32,989 bases of DNA from Candidatus Stygibacter australis (GCA_030765845.1 JAVCDJ010000130.1:1-32989), one strand, 5' to 3'; numbered from the stretch's first letter, positions 23,798 through 32,136 are shown. Notes: a model not told the origin generated them from the letters alone. Numbers and translations: made by a program.

Positions 23798-24007
23798 TCA
23801 ATAACTAAGCTCTTTCAGGAATTTGATCCCATCTCTTATTTCCACACCATGTTTCATTATTTCTGTTTTTAGTTTGAAGACTATTTGAGTTGCCGGGATA
23901 TTGTATTTTTCCTTGAAGTAGAGCAGGTTTTTGGTTGGATTGTTTTCTGATAGTTGTAACCCCATAACTGACTGAATTATTAGGTGTCTATCCGTAAAAA
24001 TCATCAT
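23798..24007 (-). pseudogene. 3' gene-tail relic, probably of a DUF4143-type AAA+ ATPase
   Basis: 69 codons with no ribosome site; an in-frame TAA lies just upstream and a large inverted repeat begins 7 nt away. The reading LLYFKEKYNIPATQIVFKLK, KHGVEIRDGIKFLKELSY resembles the extreme C-terminus of AAA+/DUF4143 proteins (a strand of the restriction-endonuclease-like domain, then an aFLxxL end). The rest of the gene is absent. Assignment is from memory of the family ending and is tentative. It could also be a short hypothetical protein. Confidence 0.45.
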
Positions 24008-24013
24008 ATATTA

Positions 24014-24081
24014 CCTGACAATTGCTCACCGTAATGAGAATTTGTCACGATAATTGCTCAATACGGTGAGCAATTGTCAGG
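24014..24081. repeat. 20-bp perfect inverted repeat abutting a gene-tail relic
   Basis: CCTGACAATTGCTCACCGTA (24014-24033) and its exact reverse complement (24062-24081) enclose 28 nt, which contains a further AATTGCTCA. The structure begins 7 nt from the broken end of the ATPase-like tail, so it may be a small inserted element (MITE-like) or an excision scar. The remaining interval to the next gene (24082-24325) holds only small hairpins (GATCAATCT/AGATTGATC at 24194-24215; GAGTTG/CAACTC at 24101-24120). Confidence 0.7.
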
Positions 24082-24325
24082 TTTGTTAACTGTGAAAGCA
24101 GAGTTGAATTTTAACAACTCAATATACGCCTAATACGCCTTCTAAGCCTAATTTGTTCGCTACGCTCTGAAGTGAGCCGTGAACATAGTGAATGATCAAT
24201 CTGGAAAGATTGATCTACGTTTTGCCTGGCATCATATTTTAATTGTCTTGTAAGGTAATCGTTGACAATGAATTTGATTAATTCTAAGTAGATTACGTAG
24301 AGAAAAATAATACGGTGGTAAATTA

Positions 24326-25336
24326 ATGACAAAGATTTTGAATGATGTTTTGACAATTGATGCTGATACTAGGGCTGAGGTTGTAAATAAAGTTGCGGAG
24401 ATAATGCGGGATATATTTGTATTTCCGGAAAGTGGTGTGGAGATGAGTGATTTTGTTTCAAAGAAGCTTGCTGGTGGTGAATATGATGAGTTTGGTGAGA
24501 TCAAGCCATTTTGCTCCAAACTAACAGAAGATCTGCGATCAATTTGTCATGACAAGCATCTCTTTGTGTTTTACAATCCGGAAGAAGCTGTTGAAGTACG
24601 GGCAGCTAAAAACCTGCTTTCAGAAGCAGAAACTGCCAAAGTGAAAGCTATGTACAAGGTCTGGTATGAAAGGCAGAATTACGGATTCCAGAAAGTTGAG
24701 ATTTTGAAGGGTAATATAGGTTATCTTAAGCTCGATACTTTCCCGGGAATTAGGGGTGCTGATACCTGTATAAGTGCAATGGGTTTTCTGGAAAATACAA
24801 ATGCGATAATTATTGATCTGCGTGATAATGGTGGTGGAGAAGGATTTGATGGGCTACTTTCGAGTTATTTTTTTACTGCGGAAAAGGTTCTGCTGGGATC
24901 GGCAAAATATCGTGATCCTGCTCTAAACACAGAAAGCTGGACATTGCCTTATGTCCCCGGAAAGCGTCTGCCAGAGATCGATCTTTATATTCTGACAAGT
25001 TCACGGACATTTTCCGCTGCGGAAGGATTTACTTATGACCTTCAGCAATTAAAACGGGCAGTTGTGGTGGGTGAAACCACAAAAGGTGGAGCACATCCCA
25101 TTGATGTACTGATAGTTAAAGGTGATATTTTGACACAGGTTCCGATAGGTTGCTCATATAATCCGATATCTAAAAAGAACTGGGAAAAAAGCGGAGTGAT
25201 ACCGGATATTGTTACGAGTGATGATGCTGCATTGAAAACTGCTCATATTACTGCTTTGGAGAAGGTGATTGGGAAGATTGGGGATGAGGAATATAAGAAG
25301 CAACTTAGTAAGGTTTTGGAGGGTTTGAAAGTTTAA
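24326..25336 (+). CDS. S41-family peptidase, IRBP-like, without signal peptide
   Basis: 336 aa, weak GGTGG ribosome site. Residues ~1-105 match the helical N-terminal domain of the IRBP-like S41 branch (ADTRAEVVNKVAEIMRDIFV, LTEDLRSICHDKHLFVFYNP). The catalytic part has EILKGNIGYLKLDTFPG, IIDLRDNGGGEGF (~163-175), LTSSRTFSAAEGFTYDLQQL with the presumed nucleophile Ser in TFSAAE (~229), and VVVGETTKGGAH (~245). There is no PDZ domain and no signal sequence, so it is predicted cytoplasmic, unlike most tail-specific proteases. A separate diverged copy of its last ~100 codons lies at 28312-28617, starting inside the motif that follows the nucleophile. Confidence 0.85.
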   Translation: MTKILNDVLTIDADTRAEVVNKVAEIMRDIFVFPESGVEMSDFVSKKLAGGEYDEFGEIKPFCSKLTEDLRSICHDKHLFVFYNPEEAVEVRAAKNLLSEAETAKVKAMYKVWYERQNYGFQKVEILKGNIGYLKLDTFPGIRGADTCISAMGFLENTNAIIIDLRDNGGGEGFDGLLSSYFFTAEKVLLGSAKYRDPALNTESWTLPYVPGKRLPEIDLYILTSSRTFSAAEGFTYDLQQLKRAVVVGETTKGGAHPIDVLIVKGDILTQVPIGCSYNPISKKNWEKSGVIPDIVTSDDAALKTAHITALEKVIGKIGDEEYKKQLSKVLEGLKV

Positions 25337-25424
25337 CCCACTTTGTGCAGTAGGATTTCACAAATAGCGCTAAGTTTCTGGCAGAGGGAAAGCAATTACG
25401 CTTTCCCTCTGCTATCATATGACA

Positions 25425-27878
25425 CTATTTCATCAATATCATCTTCTTGATAGAAGAATAATTTTTTGTATCTAGTTTATAGAAATATATTCCGCTGGGA
25501 ACATCGTTGTTGTTATTATCCTTTCCATTCCAGGTCTCGGAGTAATAATCGGCATTTTTTGTTTCATTGACCAGAGTTTTTACCAATTGTCCCCTTGTGT
25601 TATATATCCTTATGCTTACTTTTCCCGGTTCATCGATAGTGTATTCGATGATCGTTGTTGGATTGAACGGATTTGGGTAATTACCTTTCAATTCAGTAAC
25701 CAGAGTCAGGGTTCCATCCTCAATTCCAGTACTCGGGGTAAGTTCAATATCGAGACCTAATGTTTCATTTGGCAATATTACAATATCTTCGGGATAAGTA
25801 TAGAACAGATAATCTTCGTGTTCACAAGTCAATTGGTATATTCCCGGAAGGATATCGAGGGAAAAATCCCCTTGAATATCTGTTATCGCCTGTAGGGTGT
25901 CTAGTGCAATTATCGCATTTTCCACGGGGATCATTGTTTCGCTATTGATCACTGTTCCCGTAAGTGTTCCGTTTAAGGGGATCAGCTCAATATCGACATT
26001 TACCGTTTCATTTGCTATGACATTGATAATTTCGGGATATGTAAAGAGTTGATAGTCTTCATGTTCACAAGTCAACTGATATTCTCCCTGAAGGATATCG
26101 AGTGAAAAGTTTCCCTGAATATCTGTCATTGCCAGATATGTACCCATGGTAATTAACGCATTTTCCACAGGTGTCATTGTCTGGCTGTCAATCACGGTTC
26201 CTGTAACAGCTCCGTTAATCGGGATCAGCTCAATTTCGAGTTCCAGTGTTTCATTTGGTAATACGATAATATCTTCGGAATATGTATAGAACAGGTAATC
26301 TTCGTGTTCACAGGTCAATTGATATTCTCCAGGAAAGATATCGATCACAAATTCTCCATGAACATCCGTTATTGCCTGGCATGTGTCCAGTGTAATTATT
26401 GCATTTTCCACAAAAGCCAATGTTTCGCTATTGATTATGGTACCTTCAACAGTTCCATTTGGAATGATCATCGGATAACCTTCTGTCCATTCCGCCCCAT
26501 TGATCAATCCTGTATGACCATTTCCAGTAAAGTCAATTGCCTCATTTCCGCTTCCAGATTCAAATCTCCATAAGGCAACTAATCCCGGTTCCACTCCAGT
26601 TAAAGGAATTGTCATATCGCCAAAAATCTCTTCCTCTGAATGAGCAACATTCCACAGGCGCACTTCATCAATGACGCCATTCCAATGCCTGTCAACATAG
26701 CTATCCCAGTGAGAGCCAATTCTTATATCTATATTTGACGGGATAATCGAGCCGTCATAAGGTGTGGAACCCTCCTCAACACCGTTTATGAAAATTCTAA
26801 TTGCTGATCCATCGAAAGTTCCTGCAACATGTGTCCATGTATCTAATGGTATTGAACCTGCTGGAGCACTTGCGCTTAGCCAGTTGTTATTTGTGCCGAT
26901 CTGGAATTGAGGAGTATTTAAATCAACATAGTTATCTATTCTCAAAATATAACCTGCTTCACTATTTGACCAATCTTCGTTTCCAATTATTGTTGGTATA
27001 TCGGTTAAAGAATTCAGCTTTACCCATGCTTCCACAGTTATTGTAGATGTGGGATTAAGAGCAGGATCAGAAGACACCACCACTTCATCATCAATTCCAT
27101 CGAAATAAAGGGCATTGTCATTCTCAGTATCGATATAGACAATTGTTACCTGGTTTGAAGATATGCTCTCAAAACCACCTTCATAGACTGCAGTAACATG
27201 ATATGAATAAATTCCGAAGGCGATGTTTTCATCAGTGAAAAATAAATCAGTAACAATATCTGCATTGATCACTTCTTCATTATTATAGACATTATAACCG
27301 ATAAGGTTAGTTTGTTCTGATGGTGGTTCCCAATCCATAATCACATCATTGTCAACCAAAACAGCCGTGAAATTAGTTGGAGGTAGATCGATAGCAGAGA
27401 TGGCAAGATTAAAGATATTCCAGAAATCATAATTGGCTGAAGATGAGCCATAACTCCGAAATCTTAATTGAACTTCTTCCCCAATATAATCCTCTATAGA
27501 AAGCGTAAGCTCTTCTCCACCTATAACACCCCAATTTCCCTGTGTCAGGTTCCAGCTCCAAATAACGTCCTCTGAACCATTATAAATAATGCTGATCTCT
27601 CCCATCTCATCAACAGCGCTGTTTTCCTGAAGATATTGAGTGACAATGCATTCAGAAACATTTTGAGGTAAAGGTATCACTGGTGAAGTTGCTGAAAGAT
27701 CGTAAGATGTAATTTCAGGTTCACCGGATAATATAAGCATATCATTTGCAATACTCCAATTATCATCAAAAGTCCAGGTTCCCGGATCAGTTTCAAAGGT
27801 TTCTGCCCAAATTATTGATTGAGAATACATAAATGAGGAAAAAAGTAGAAACAAAATCAATAACACTATATTTTTCAT
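25425..27878 (-). CDS. T9SS-secreted multidomain adhesin-like protein (LamG, three CarboxypepD-reg repeats)
   Basis: 817 aa from ATG 27878 (GGAGG 5 nt upstream). Signal peptide (MKNIVLLILFLLFSSFMYS). Order: a beta-sandwich domain (WAETFETDPGTWTFDDNW, ~25-165), a fibronectin-III-like segment (~168-250), a laminin-G/concanavalin domain (ALYFDGIDDEVVVSSDPALN, WTHVAGTFDGSAIRIFING, GVIDEVRLWNVAHS, ~252-455), three ~80-residue carboxypeptidase-regulatory-like repeats (~473-715, each containing YQLTCEHEDY), then a type A sorting domain (GNYPNPFNPTTIIEY ... GIYFYKL ... KKMILMK). Family knowledge: the C-terminal domain directs export through the Por/type IX machinery and surface attachment. LamG and CarboxypepD modules suggest glycan or matrix binding. 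Monocistronic. Confidence 0.9.
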   Translation of the reverse strand: MKNIVLLILFLLFSSFMYSQSIIWAETFETDPGTWTFDDNWSIANDMLILSGEPEITSYDLSATSPVIPLPQNVSECIVTQYLQENSAVDEMGEISIIYNGSEDVIWSWNLTQGNWGVIGGEELTLSIEDYIGEEVQLRFRSYGSSSANYDFWNIFNLAISAIDLPPTNFTAVLVDNDVIMDWEPPSEQTNLIGYNVYNNEEVINADIVTDLFFTDENIAFGIYSYHVTAVYEGGFESISSNQVTIVYIDTENDNALYFDGIDDEVVVSSDPALNPTSTITVEAWVKLNSLTDIPTIIGNEDWSNSEAGYILRIDNYVDLNTPQFQIGTNNNWLSASAPAGSIPLDTWTHVAGTFDGSAIRIFINGVEEGSTPYDGSIIPSNIDIRIGSHWDSYVDRHWNGVIDEVRLWNVAHSEEEIFGDMTIPLTGVEPGLVALWRFESGSGNEAIDFTGNGHTGLINGAEWTEGYPMIIPNGTVEGTIINSETLAFVENAIITLDTCQAITDVHGEFVIDIFPGEYQLTCEHEDYLFYTYSEDIIVLPNETLELEIELIPINGAVTGTVIDSQTMTPVENALITMGTYLAMTDIQGNFSLDILQGEYQLTCEHEDYQLFTYPEIINVIANETVNVDIELIPLNGTLTGTVINSETMIPVENAIIALDTLQAITDIQGDFSLDILPGIYQLTCEHEDYLFYTYPEDIVILPNETLGLDIELTPSTGIEDGTLTLVTELKGNYPNPFNPTTIIEYTIDEPGKVSIRIYNTRGQLVKTLVNETKNADYYSETWNGKDNNNNDVPSGIYFYKLDTKNYSSIKKMILMK
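25735..26460 (-). repeat. Three tandem ~240-bp repeats encoding CarboxypepD-reg domains
   Basis: Three consecutive ~238-243-bp units lie within the T9SS cargo gene. The segment encoding GxYQLTCEHEDYxxxTY is nearly identical in each. They reflect in-frame internal duplication and are a likely site of copy-number change. Confidence 0.8.
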
Positions 27879-28006
27879 AATGCCCTCCATATTTATATAA
27901 CTACCAGATCATAATAATGAAGCAATAATAAAAAATCAAGTCAAGAGATTTCTTCCTGATGGATAATTTGCTTGTGACGAGACTGTTCTGTCTTTGTTAT
28001 TGATTT

Positions 28007-28208
28007 ATCCCTGAAAGGGATTCACAATAATAGCCCCAGGTCGGCACGAAGTGACTACCTGGGGTTTATGATATAATAAGGCACCCCTCCCCCAAACACC
28101 GGCGTAGCCGGTGTTTGGGGGAGGGGAAGTAGTGGTGGGTATATTTTACCCCAGGTAGTTGAAATACAACAACCTGGGGCTATTATAGTTATTCCCCTGT
28201 CAGGGAAT
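28007..28208. repeat. Composite palindromic (BIME-like) element B
   Basis: Same plan as element A. Left arm: ATCCC-TGAAA-GGGAT (28007-28021), AATAATAG, hairpin CCCCAGGT/ACCTGGGG (28034-28064). Centre: a perfect 20-bp stem (28084-28103 with 28107-28126) and loop GTA. Right arm: hairpin CCCCAGGT/ACCTGGGG (28149-28179, with an inner GTTG/CAAC), CTATTAT, ATTCCC/GGGAAT (28191-28208). The right arm reversed aligns with the left arm. Directly after it is a further hairpin CTGTCAATTT/AAATTGACAG (28209-28233). Confidence 0.78.
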
Positions 28209-28311
28209 CTGTCAATTTCAGAAAAATTGACAGATATGATGCATATGTGCACTTTTATGTAGCAAAAATTGAAAACCTGCAACGATATCAATTACTTAAG
28301 TTGAACAGTCT

Positions 28312-28617
28312 CCTTGTGACCTTCAGCAATTAAAACGGGCAGTTGTGGTGGGTGAAACCACTAAAGGTGGAGCACATCCCATTGATGTACTAATTGTAAA
28401 AGGTGACATTTTAACACAGGTTCCGATTGGTTGCTCATATAATCCGATATCCAAAACGAACTGGGAAGAAACCGGAGTGATACCGCATATAGCGACTACT
28501 TCAGAGGAAGCGCTCCATACTGCACATATCACAGCATTAGAGAAAGTGAACCTTAAAACTACAGATCAGGAATATAAAGAAGAGCTGAATAAAATACTTG
28601 TGGATCTGAATAAATAA
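28312..28617 (+). pseudogene. Displaced 3' tail of the S41 peptidase gene (~100 codons)
   Basis: From TGTGACCTTCAGCAATTAAA onward this follows codons ~237-336 of the S41 gene at 24326: VVVGETTKGGAHPIDVLIVK, GDILTQVPIGCSYNPISK, then a diverging end. DNA identity is very high in the first ~130 bp and drops afterwards, while the frame stays open. The nucleophile and the rest of the catalytic core are missing. An internal ATG at 28345 could start a 90-aa frame, but there is no ribosome site. Homology begins abruptly ~80 nt after the hairpin that follows element B. Confidence 0.88.
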
Positions 28618-28626
28618 TCTGAGATC

Positions 28627-28662
28627 AACCATTTCGAAGGTGTGAACACCATCCGAAAGGTT
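28627..28662 (+). repeat. Dispersed near-palindrome doublet, copy before the first T9SS cargo paralogue
   Basis: AACCATTTCGAAGGT (28627-28641) and ACACCATCCGAAAGGTT (28646-28662), the same doublet as at 32101-32136. It sits directly after the S41 tail relic and marks the left limit of the duplicated unit. Confidence 0.75.
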
Positions 28663-28742
28663 TTAGAGGGATAAAAAACTTAATACTTGAAATCAGGGAT
28701 CAGATATTAGATTCTAATAATAATATTCATTCTAAATATTTA

Positions 28743-28936
28743 TGGAACAAATTATGCACGTAAAACTAATGCAAAAGACGTTAACGTAAGCCGAAATTAA
28801 TATAAGTGTTAAAAAGTGAAGAATAATTAACTAAAATCAGGCAGTGGGAGATGAAACCGTTTACGGGATGTATTGTTTGTTTACAATAATGTTGCCATTG
28901 TGTCAGTCGTGAAAGGATTGAATATTGGAGGCTCGG
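28743..28936 (+). promoter_or_regulatory. 194-bp leader/upstream region shared by both T9SS cargo paralogues
   Basis: It aligns without gaps to 32166-32359 with 165 of 194 identical bases. The first 51 bp (28743-28793) differ at only one position, the other 143 bp at 28, so conservation is concentrated far from the start codon. The conserved block holds the 10-bp palindrome ACGTTAACGT and two ACGTAA words. The region ends in the ribosome site GGAGG. A regulatory site or leader RNA is likely; its type is unknown. Confidence 0.5.
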
Positions 28937-31903
28937 ATGAAGAAATTATTTTTGTTATTAGTGTTATGTATCATAGTAAATTTAAGCGGTTTTATTTGTT
29001 GGGAAGAGAGTGGTAAACTGGTTCGTCCAGTATCAAATCTGAATTATTCCGGAGCAGTAACGACGCTTGTGGATGGCAGTTTTATGTTGCTATGGAGTGA
29101 TGCCGGTAATGGCGAACAGCAGATGAAGATCCAGAAAGTGAGTGAGAGTGGAGATATTGAGTGGACAGAGCCGCTAATGGTTGTTGATGAGGAATTATAT
29201 TATCCCAATGGAGAAATGATCTGCGAGACTACCAGTGGAGATGTTGTGATAGCGTGGCATGAGCAAACTAATCCGAGGGAAATGAGATTTCAGCGTTTTG
29301 ATACAGCAGGTAACCGTTTGTGGGGCGAAGATGGTATAACCATATATCCAACAGCATCTTATTTTAGTCCAAAGTGGAAGATGATCAGCAGTGAAGAAGA
29401 TGGCGTATATGTTGGTTGGGTTTGTAACGAGACAGTATATGGAATATATCTGGAGGAAGATGGCAGTATTGGAGAAAACTGGTCAGAGAATGGGGAAGTT
29501 ATTCTTACCGGAGTTATGGACAATAGTATACAGGTGATCGGAGATGGATTTGGGGGAATAGTAATCGGGAGTCTATCTGAGAGTGGAAATGAGCTTATGC
29601 TTCAAAGGTGTGGTATCAATGCTGATCAATATTGGGGAATAAATGGCATAATACATGAGGAATTAGGCTCAGAGGATGATTTTGCCATATTGAACTGGGA
29701 AGAAGGAGAGTATGCAGTAATAGTGAGACAAGGTAACCAGTATCTGGTGAATCTAATAGATGCAAATGGTGATCTGGAGTATGCCGAAATGCAATTGGCA
29801 GGTGAGTTGAGTGAGGGAGCGAATGATAAACGGTTTATGGCAGTGCGAACATCCGATGCTGAACTTGGTTTGGTTTGGGTGGAGGATATTGGGTCAACCA
29901 CAAAACTTGTTATGCAGAAATCAGCAATAGGCGGAGAATTAGAGTGGGAAGAAAGTAACTTTATATTTCCTTATAGTTCCAGTGAATTTCGGGATATAAA
30001 TCTTTTAGCCGATAGTGATGGAGGCTTGAAAGTATTTCTGAAATACAGATATGATAATATAACCAACCTGATTTTATATTTACATTATGATAGTGATGGT
30101 GACCTGCTGTCAGGAGAAGAGCCCGTAATTATAGGAAATTCCTATATTTGTCCTTATGGCAGTAATGAATATGAGATTGGATTAGCAGCATCAGGAGTAA
30201 CAGGATTATTCTGGAGGGAGTCAAGTGGTGACGAGGCAGATGATGTGATTCGGTTTCAGTATATAGATCCAGAGGATAATATATTATTTGAAGAGGGTGG
30301 AGATATCGTGCACAGCGTGTTATCAGGAAATATATATCAGTCTCTTATAGAGACAAATGGGGAGAATTCAATCATAGCCTGGGAAGATTCCCGGTATGGA
30401 CATGATCAAATATATCTGCAATTGATAAATAATAATACTGGCGAAAATGAATTTAGCGAATTTGGTATACCATTAACAGACAGAACAGATGAATCACAGT
30501 ATTTGGAATCATTATGTTTCAGTAATGATGGAGAAACTTTTTGCGTTAGCTTCACAATAAGCAATATAGATTCTCCTGAAGACTCCTGTGCAGTTCAGGA
30601 AATGGATCTGGCTGGTAATAGACTATTAGGTGATCAAGGTCTAATATTCAATAATGAAGAAGAGCATTGCCAAGATGCTTGCGTTGATGCTTATGAGAAT
30701 GGTTTTACAGTTGCCTGGACAACAATGGATCCAACCTGGATGGAGACAGAAAACACATTATATTTGGAGCGGATAATTAATAATGAGCCAATCTGGGGTG
30801 ATGGACTGGTGGTTTGTCAAACAGAAGAAGAAGATATAGTAGATTTTTATCTGGTTGGGGATAAGGTACTTTGGGCAAAGGAGAGTATGGCAGCAAGTCA
30901 ATTAATGATCCAGCGTTTTGATGATAATGGAGAACCGGCAACAGGTTGGGGAGCAGAGGGATTAGAGATAGCTGCGAGCAATGAAAGCATCCATGGAATT
31001 CGTGGAAAAGAAATGATTGAATATGGGGAAGGTGTACTGGTTTTCTGGCGTGAATATATTGATAATGAAAGAAAGTATATGGGACAATATATAAGTGATG
31101 CTGGAGAAATTCTCTGGGAAGAAGGTGGATATGAATTATTGTCAGATAATCATTTTTCAATGAATGTGCAGGTTTATGAAGATAATATATATATATCATA
31201 TCAAAATGTAGTGACAGATGAGATTGTGGTCGATAAATTTGATATGGATGGAAATTTTGTCTGGAGTGAGAGTCTGGCGGAATATAATTATAGAAAGTAC
31301 TGGTGTTTAGATATTTGGCAGGATATTATGGTGCTTTACTGGACGGATGAGGAAGTTGAAATTTTTAATGATAATCTTTATGCCAAGATATTTGATATTG
31401 ACGGAAATCTGTTGCCTGGAGTGCCTGATGAGGGTATCATAGTATGCCAGCATATATACACGGATATGTATGAACAGAGTCTGGCTGGTTCAGTGATAGA
31501 TGAAGCGGGAAACAGTATCGTCTTATGGAAAGATAACCGTGGAGGGTTTTATCATGAACTTTCCCCTGCTGCTTTATTTATCCAGAAAATAGATTTGAAT
31601 ATATTAGATGTGAGTGAAGAAAATATTGAAGAATCTTATCAGGTGCAGATAAGCAATTATCCTAATCCCTTTACTGGCAGTACGACTTTGAGATGTGATC
31701 TGCCTCGGGAAGTCAAGGATGCCCAGATTGATATTTATAATATTCGCGGGCAAAAAGTGAGAAGTCTTTCTGCTGAAAGAAATGAAGTGGAGTGGGATTG
31801 CCGGAATGCTGCGGGTAAATTAGTGAGTACTGGGATTTATCTCTATCAATTATCAGGAGATGGGATTGGCAGCAAAGCATCGCGGATGATACTTATAAAA
31901 TAA
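28937..31903 (+). CDS. Large T9SS-secreted beta-propeller-like surface protein, paralogue 1
   Basis: 988 aa from ATG 28937 (GGAGG 5 nt upstream). Signal peptide MKKLFLLLVLCIIVNLSGFI. The body (~25-900) consists of ~45-60-residue repeated blocks, in which DGSFMLLWSDAGNGEQQMKI, GDVVIAWHEQTNPREMRFQR and NSIIAWEDSRYGHDQIYLQL are alike (a strand with W, acidic turn, then xxQxI/RFD). This suggests one or more beta-propellers and resembles secreted proteins of this lineage with no known enzyme activity. The C-terminus (NYPNPFTGSTTLRCDLP, IDIYNIRGQKVRSL, GIYLYQLSG, SRMILIK) is a type A sorting domain for type IX secretion. The partial gene at 32360 is a close tandem paralogue. Probably a surface or structural protein. 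Confidence 0.85.
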   Translation: MKKLFLLLVLCIIVNLSGFICWEESGKLVRPVSNLNYSGAVTTLVDGSFMLLWSDAGNGEQQMKIQKVSESGDIEWTEPLMVVDEELYYPNGEMICETTSGDVVIAWHEQTNPREMRFQRFDTAGNRLWGEDGITIYPTASYFSPKWKMISSEEDGVYVGWVCNETVYGIYLEEDGSIGENWSENGEVILTGVMDNSIQVIGDGFGGIVIGSLSESGNELMLQRCGINADQYWGINGIIHEELGSEDDFAILNWEEGEYAVIVRQGNQYLVNLIDANGDLEYAEMQLAGELSEGANDKRFMAVRTSDAELGLVWVEDIGSTTKLVMQKSAIGGELEWEESNFIFPYSSSEFRDINLLADSDGGLKVFLKYRYDNITNLILYLHYDSDGDLLSGEEPVIIGNSYICPYGSNEYEIGLAASGVTGLFWRESSGDEADDVIRFQYIDPEDNILFEEGGDIVHSVLSGNIYQSLIETNGENSIIAWEDSRYGHDQIYLQLINNNTGENEFSEFGIPLTDRTDESQYLESLCFSNDGETFCVSFTISNIDSPEDSCAVQEMDLAGNRLLGDQGLIFNNEEEHCQDACVDAYENGFTVAWTTMDPTWMETENTLYLERIINNEPIWGDGLVVCQTEEEDIVDFYLVGDKVLWAKESMAASQLMIQRFDDNGEPATGWGAEGLEIAASNESIHGIRGKEMIEYGEGVLVFWREYIDNERKYMGQYISDAGEILWEEGGYELLSDNHFSMNVQVYEDNIYISYQNVVTDEIVVDKFDMDGNFVWSESLAEYNYRKYWCLDIWQDIMVLYWTDEEVEIFNDNLYAKIFDIDGNLLPGVPDEGIIVCQHIYTDMYEQSLAGSVIDEAGNSIVLWKDNRGGFYHELSPAALFIQKIDLNILDVSEENIEESYQVQISNYPNPFTGSTTLRCDLPREVKDAQIDIYNIRGQKVRSLSAERNEVEWDCRNAAGKLVSTGIYLYQLSGDGIGSKASRMILIK

Positions 31904-31907
31904 GTTA

Positions 31908-31938
31908 AACCTAACCTGAGCGTTGCTCAGATTAGGTT
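31908..31938 (+). terminator. Hairpin after the first T9SS cargo paralogue
   Basis: AACCTAACCTGAGC and GCTCAGATTAGGTT pair over 14 positions with one mismatch around loop GTT. No T-run follows directly; together with the next hairpin it forms a double terminator. Confidence 0.5.
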
Positions 31939-31956
31939 AAAAGTAATTAATAAAGA

Positions 31957-31999
31957 CAAAATCGATAATCTGATAGCAGTTTATCGATTTTGTTATTTT
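31957..31999 (+). terminator. Rho-independent terminator
   Basis: CAAAATCGATAA (31957-31968) pairs perfectly with TTATCGATTTTG (31981-31992) around a 12-nt loop, followed by TTATTTT. Confidence 0.8.
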
Positions 32000-32011
32000 C
32001 AGGAGATAATA

Positions 32012-32119
32012 ATGATTGTTATTAAGGCACTTCTGCATTTCTTGTGTAATGATGGCGGTCGTTATCTGCGCCCCACCTGGCAGCAGAAATATTTTTGTTC
32101 AACCATTTCGAAGGTGTGA
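32012..32119 (+). CDS. Possible 35-aa small ORF or gene-head remnant
   Basis: ATG 32012 has an excellent AGGAG ribosome site 6 nt upstream, right after a terminator. The reading begins MIVIKALLHFLCNDGGRYLR and ends at a TGA inside the first unit of the dispersed doublet. It may be the head of a gene cut by the duplicated unit. Family unknown. Confidence 0.25.
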   Translation: MIVIKALLHFLCNDGGRYLRPTWQQKYFCSTISKV

Positions 32120-32136
32120 ACACCATTCGAAAGGTT
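32101..32136 (+). repeat. Dispersed near-palindrome doublet, copy before the second T9SS cargo paralogue
   Basis: AACCATTTCGAAGGT (32101-32115) and ACACCATTCGAAAGGTT (32120-32136). It differs from the 28627 copy by one base within the units. The distance from the doublet to the conserved 194-bp block is ~29 bp here and ~80 bp in the first copy. Confidence 0.75.

Noticed and set aside
24111-24356. Minus-strand frames overlapping the start of the S41 gene
   Set aside because: They lie antisense to a clear coding region and its upstream hairpins, with low-complexity basic translations.
25735-26460. Regular ~240-bp repeats considered as a CRISPR-like or satellite array
   Set aside because: They are in-frame repeats encoding CarboxypepD-reg domains; repeat length and coding potential exclude CRISPR. 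No CRISPR array was seen anywhere in the window.
28055-28291. 78-codon minus-strand frame through element B
   Set aside because: It is composed of the hairpin arms of the palindromic element; no ribosome site and a repetitive Pro-rich translation.
28742-28790. A 15-codon frame inside the conserved upstream block of the T9SS cargo genes
   Set aside because: Its start codon changes from ATG to GTG between copies, there is no ribosome site, and all bases in the block are conserved equally rather than by codon position.
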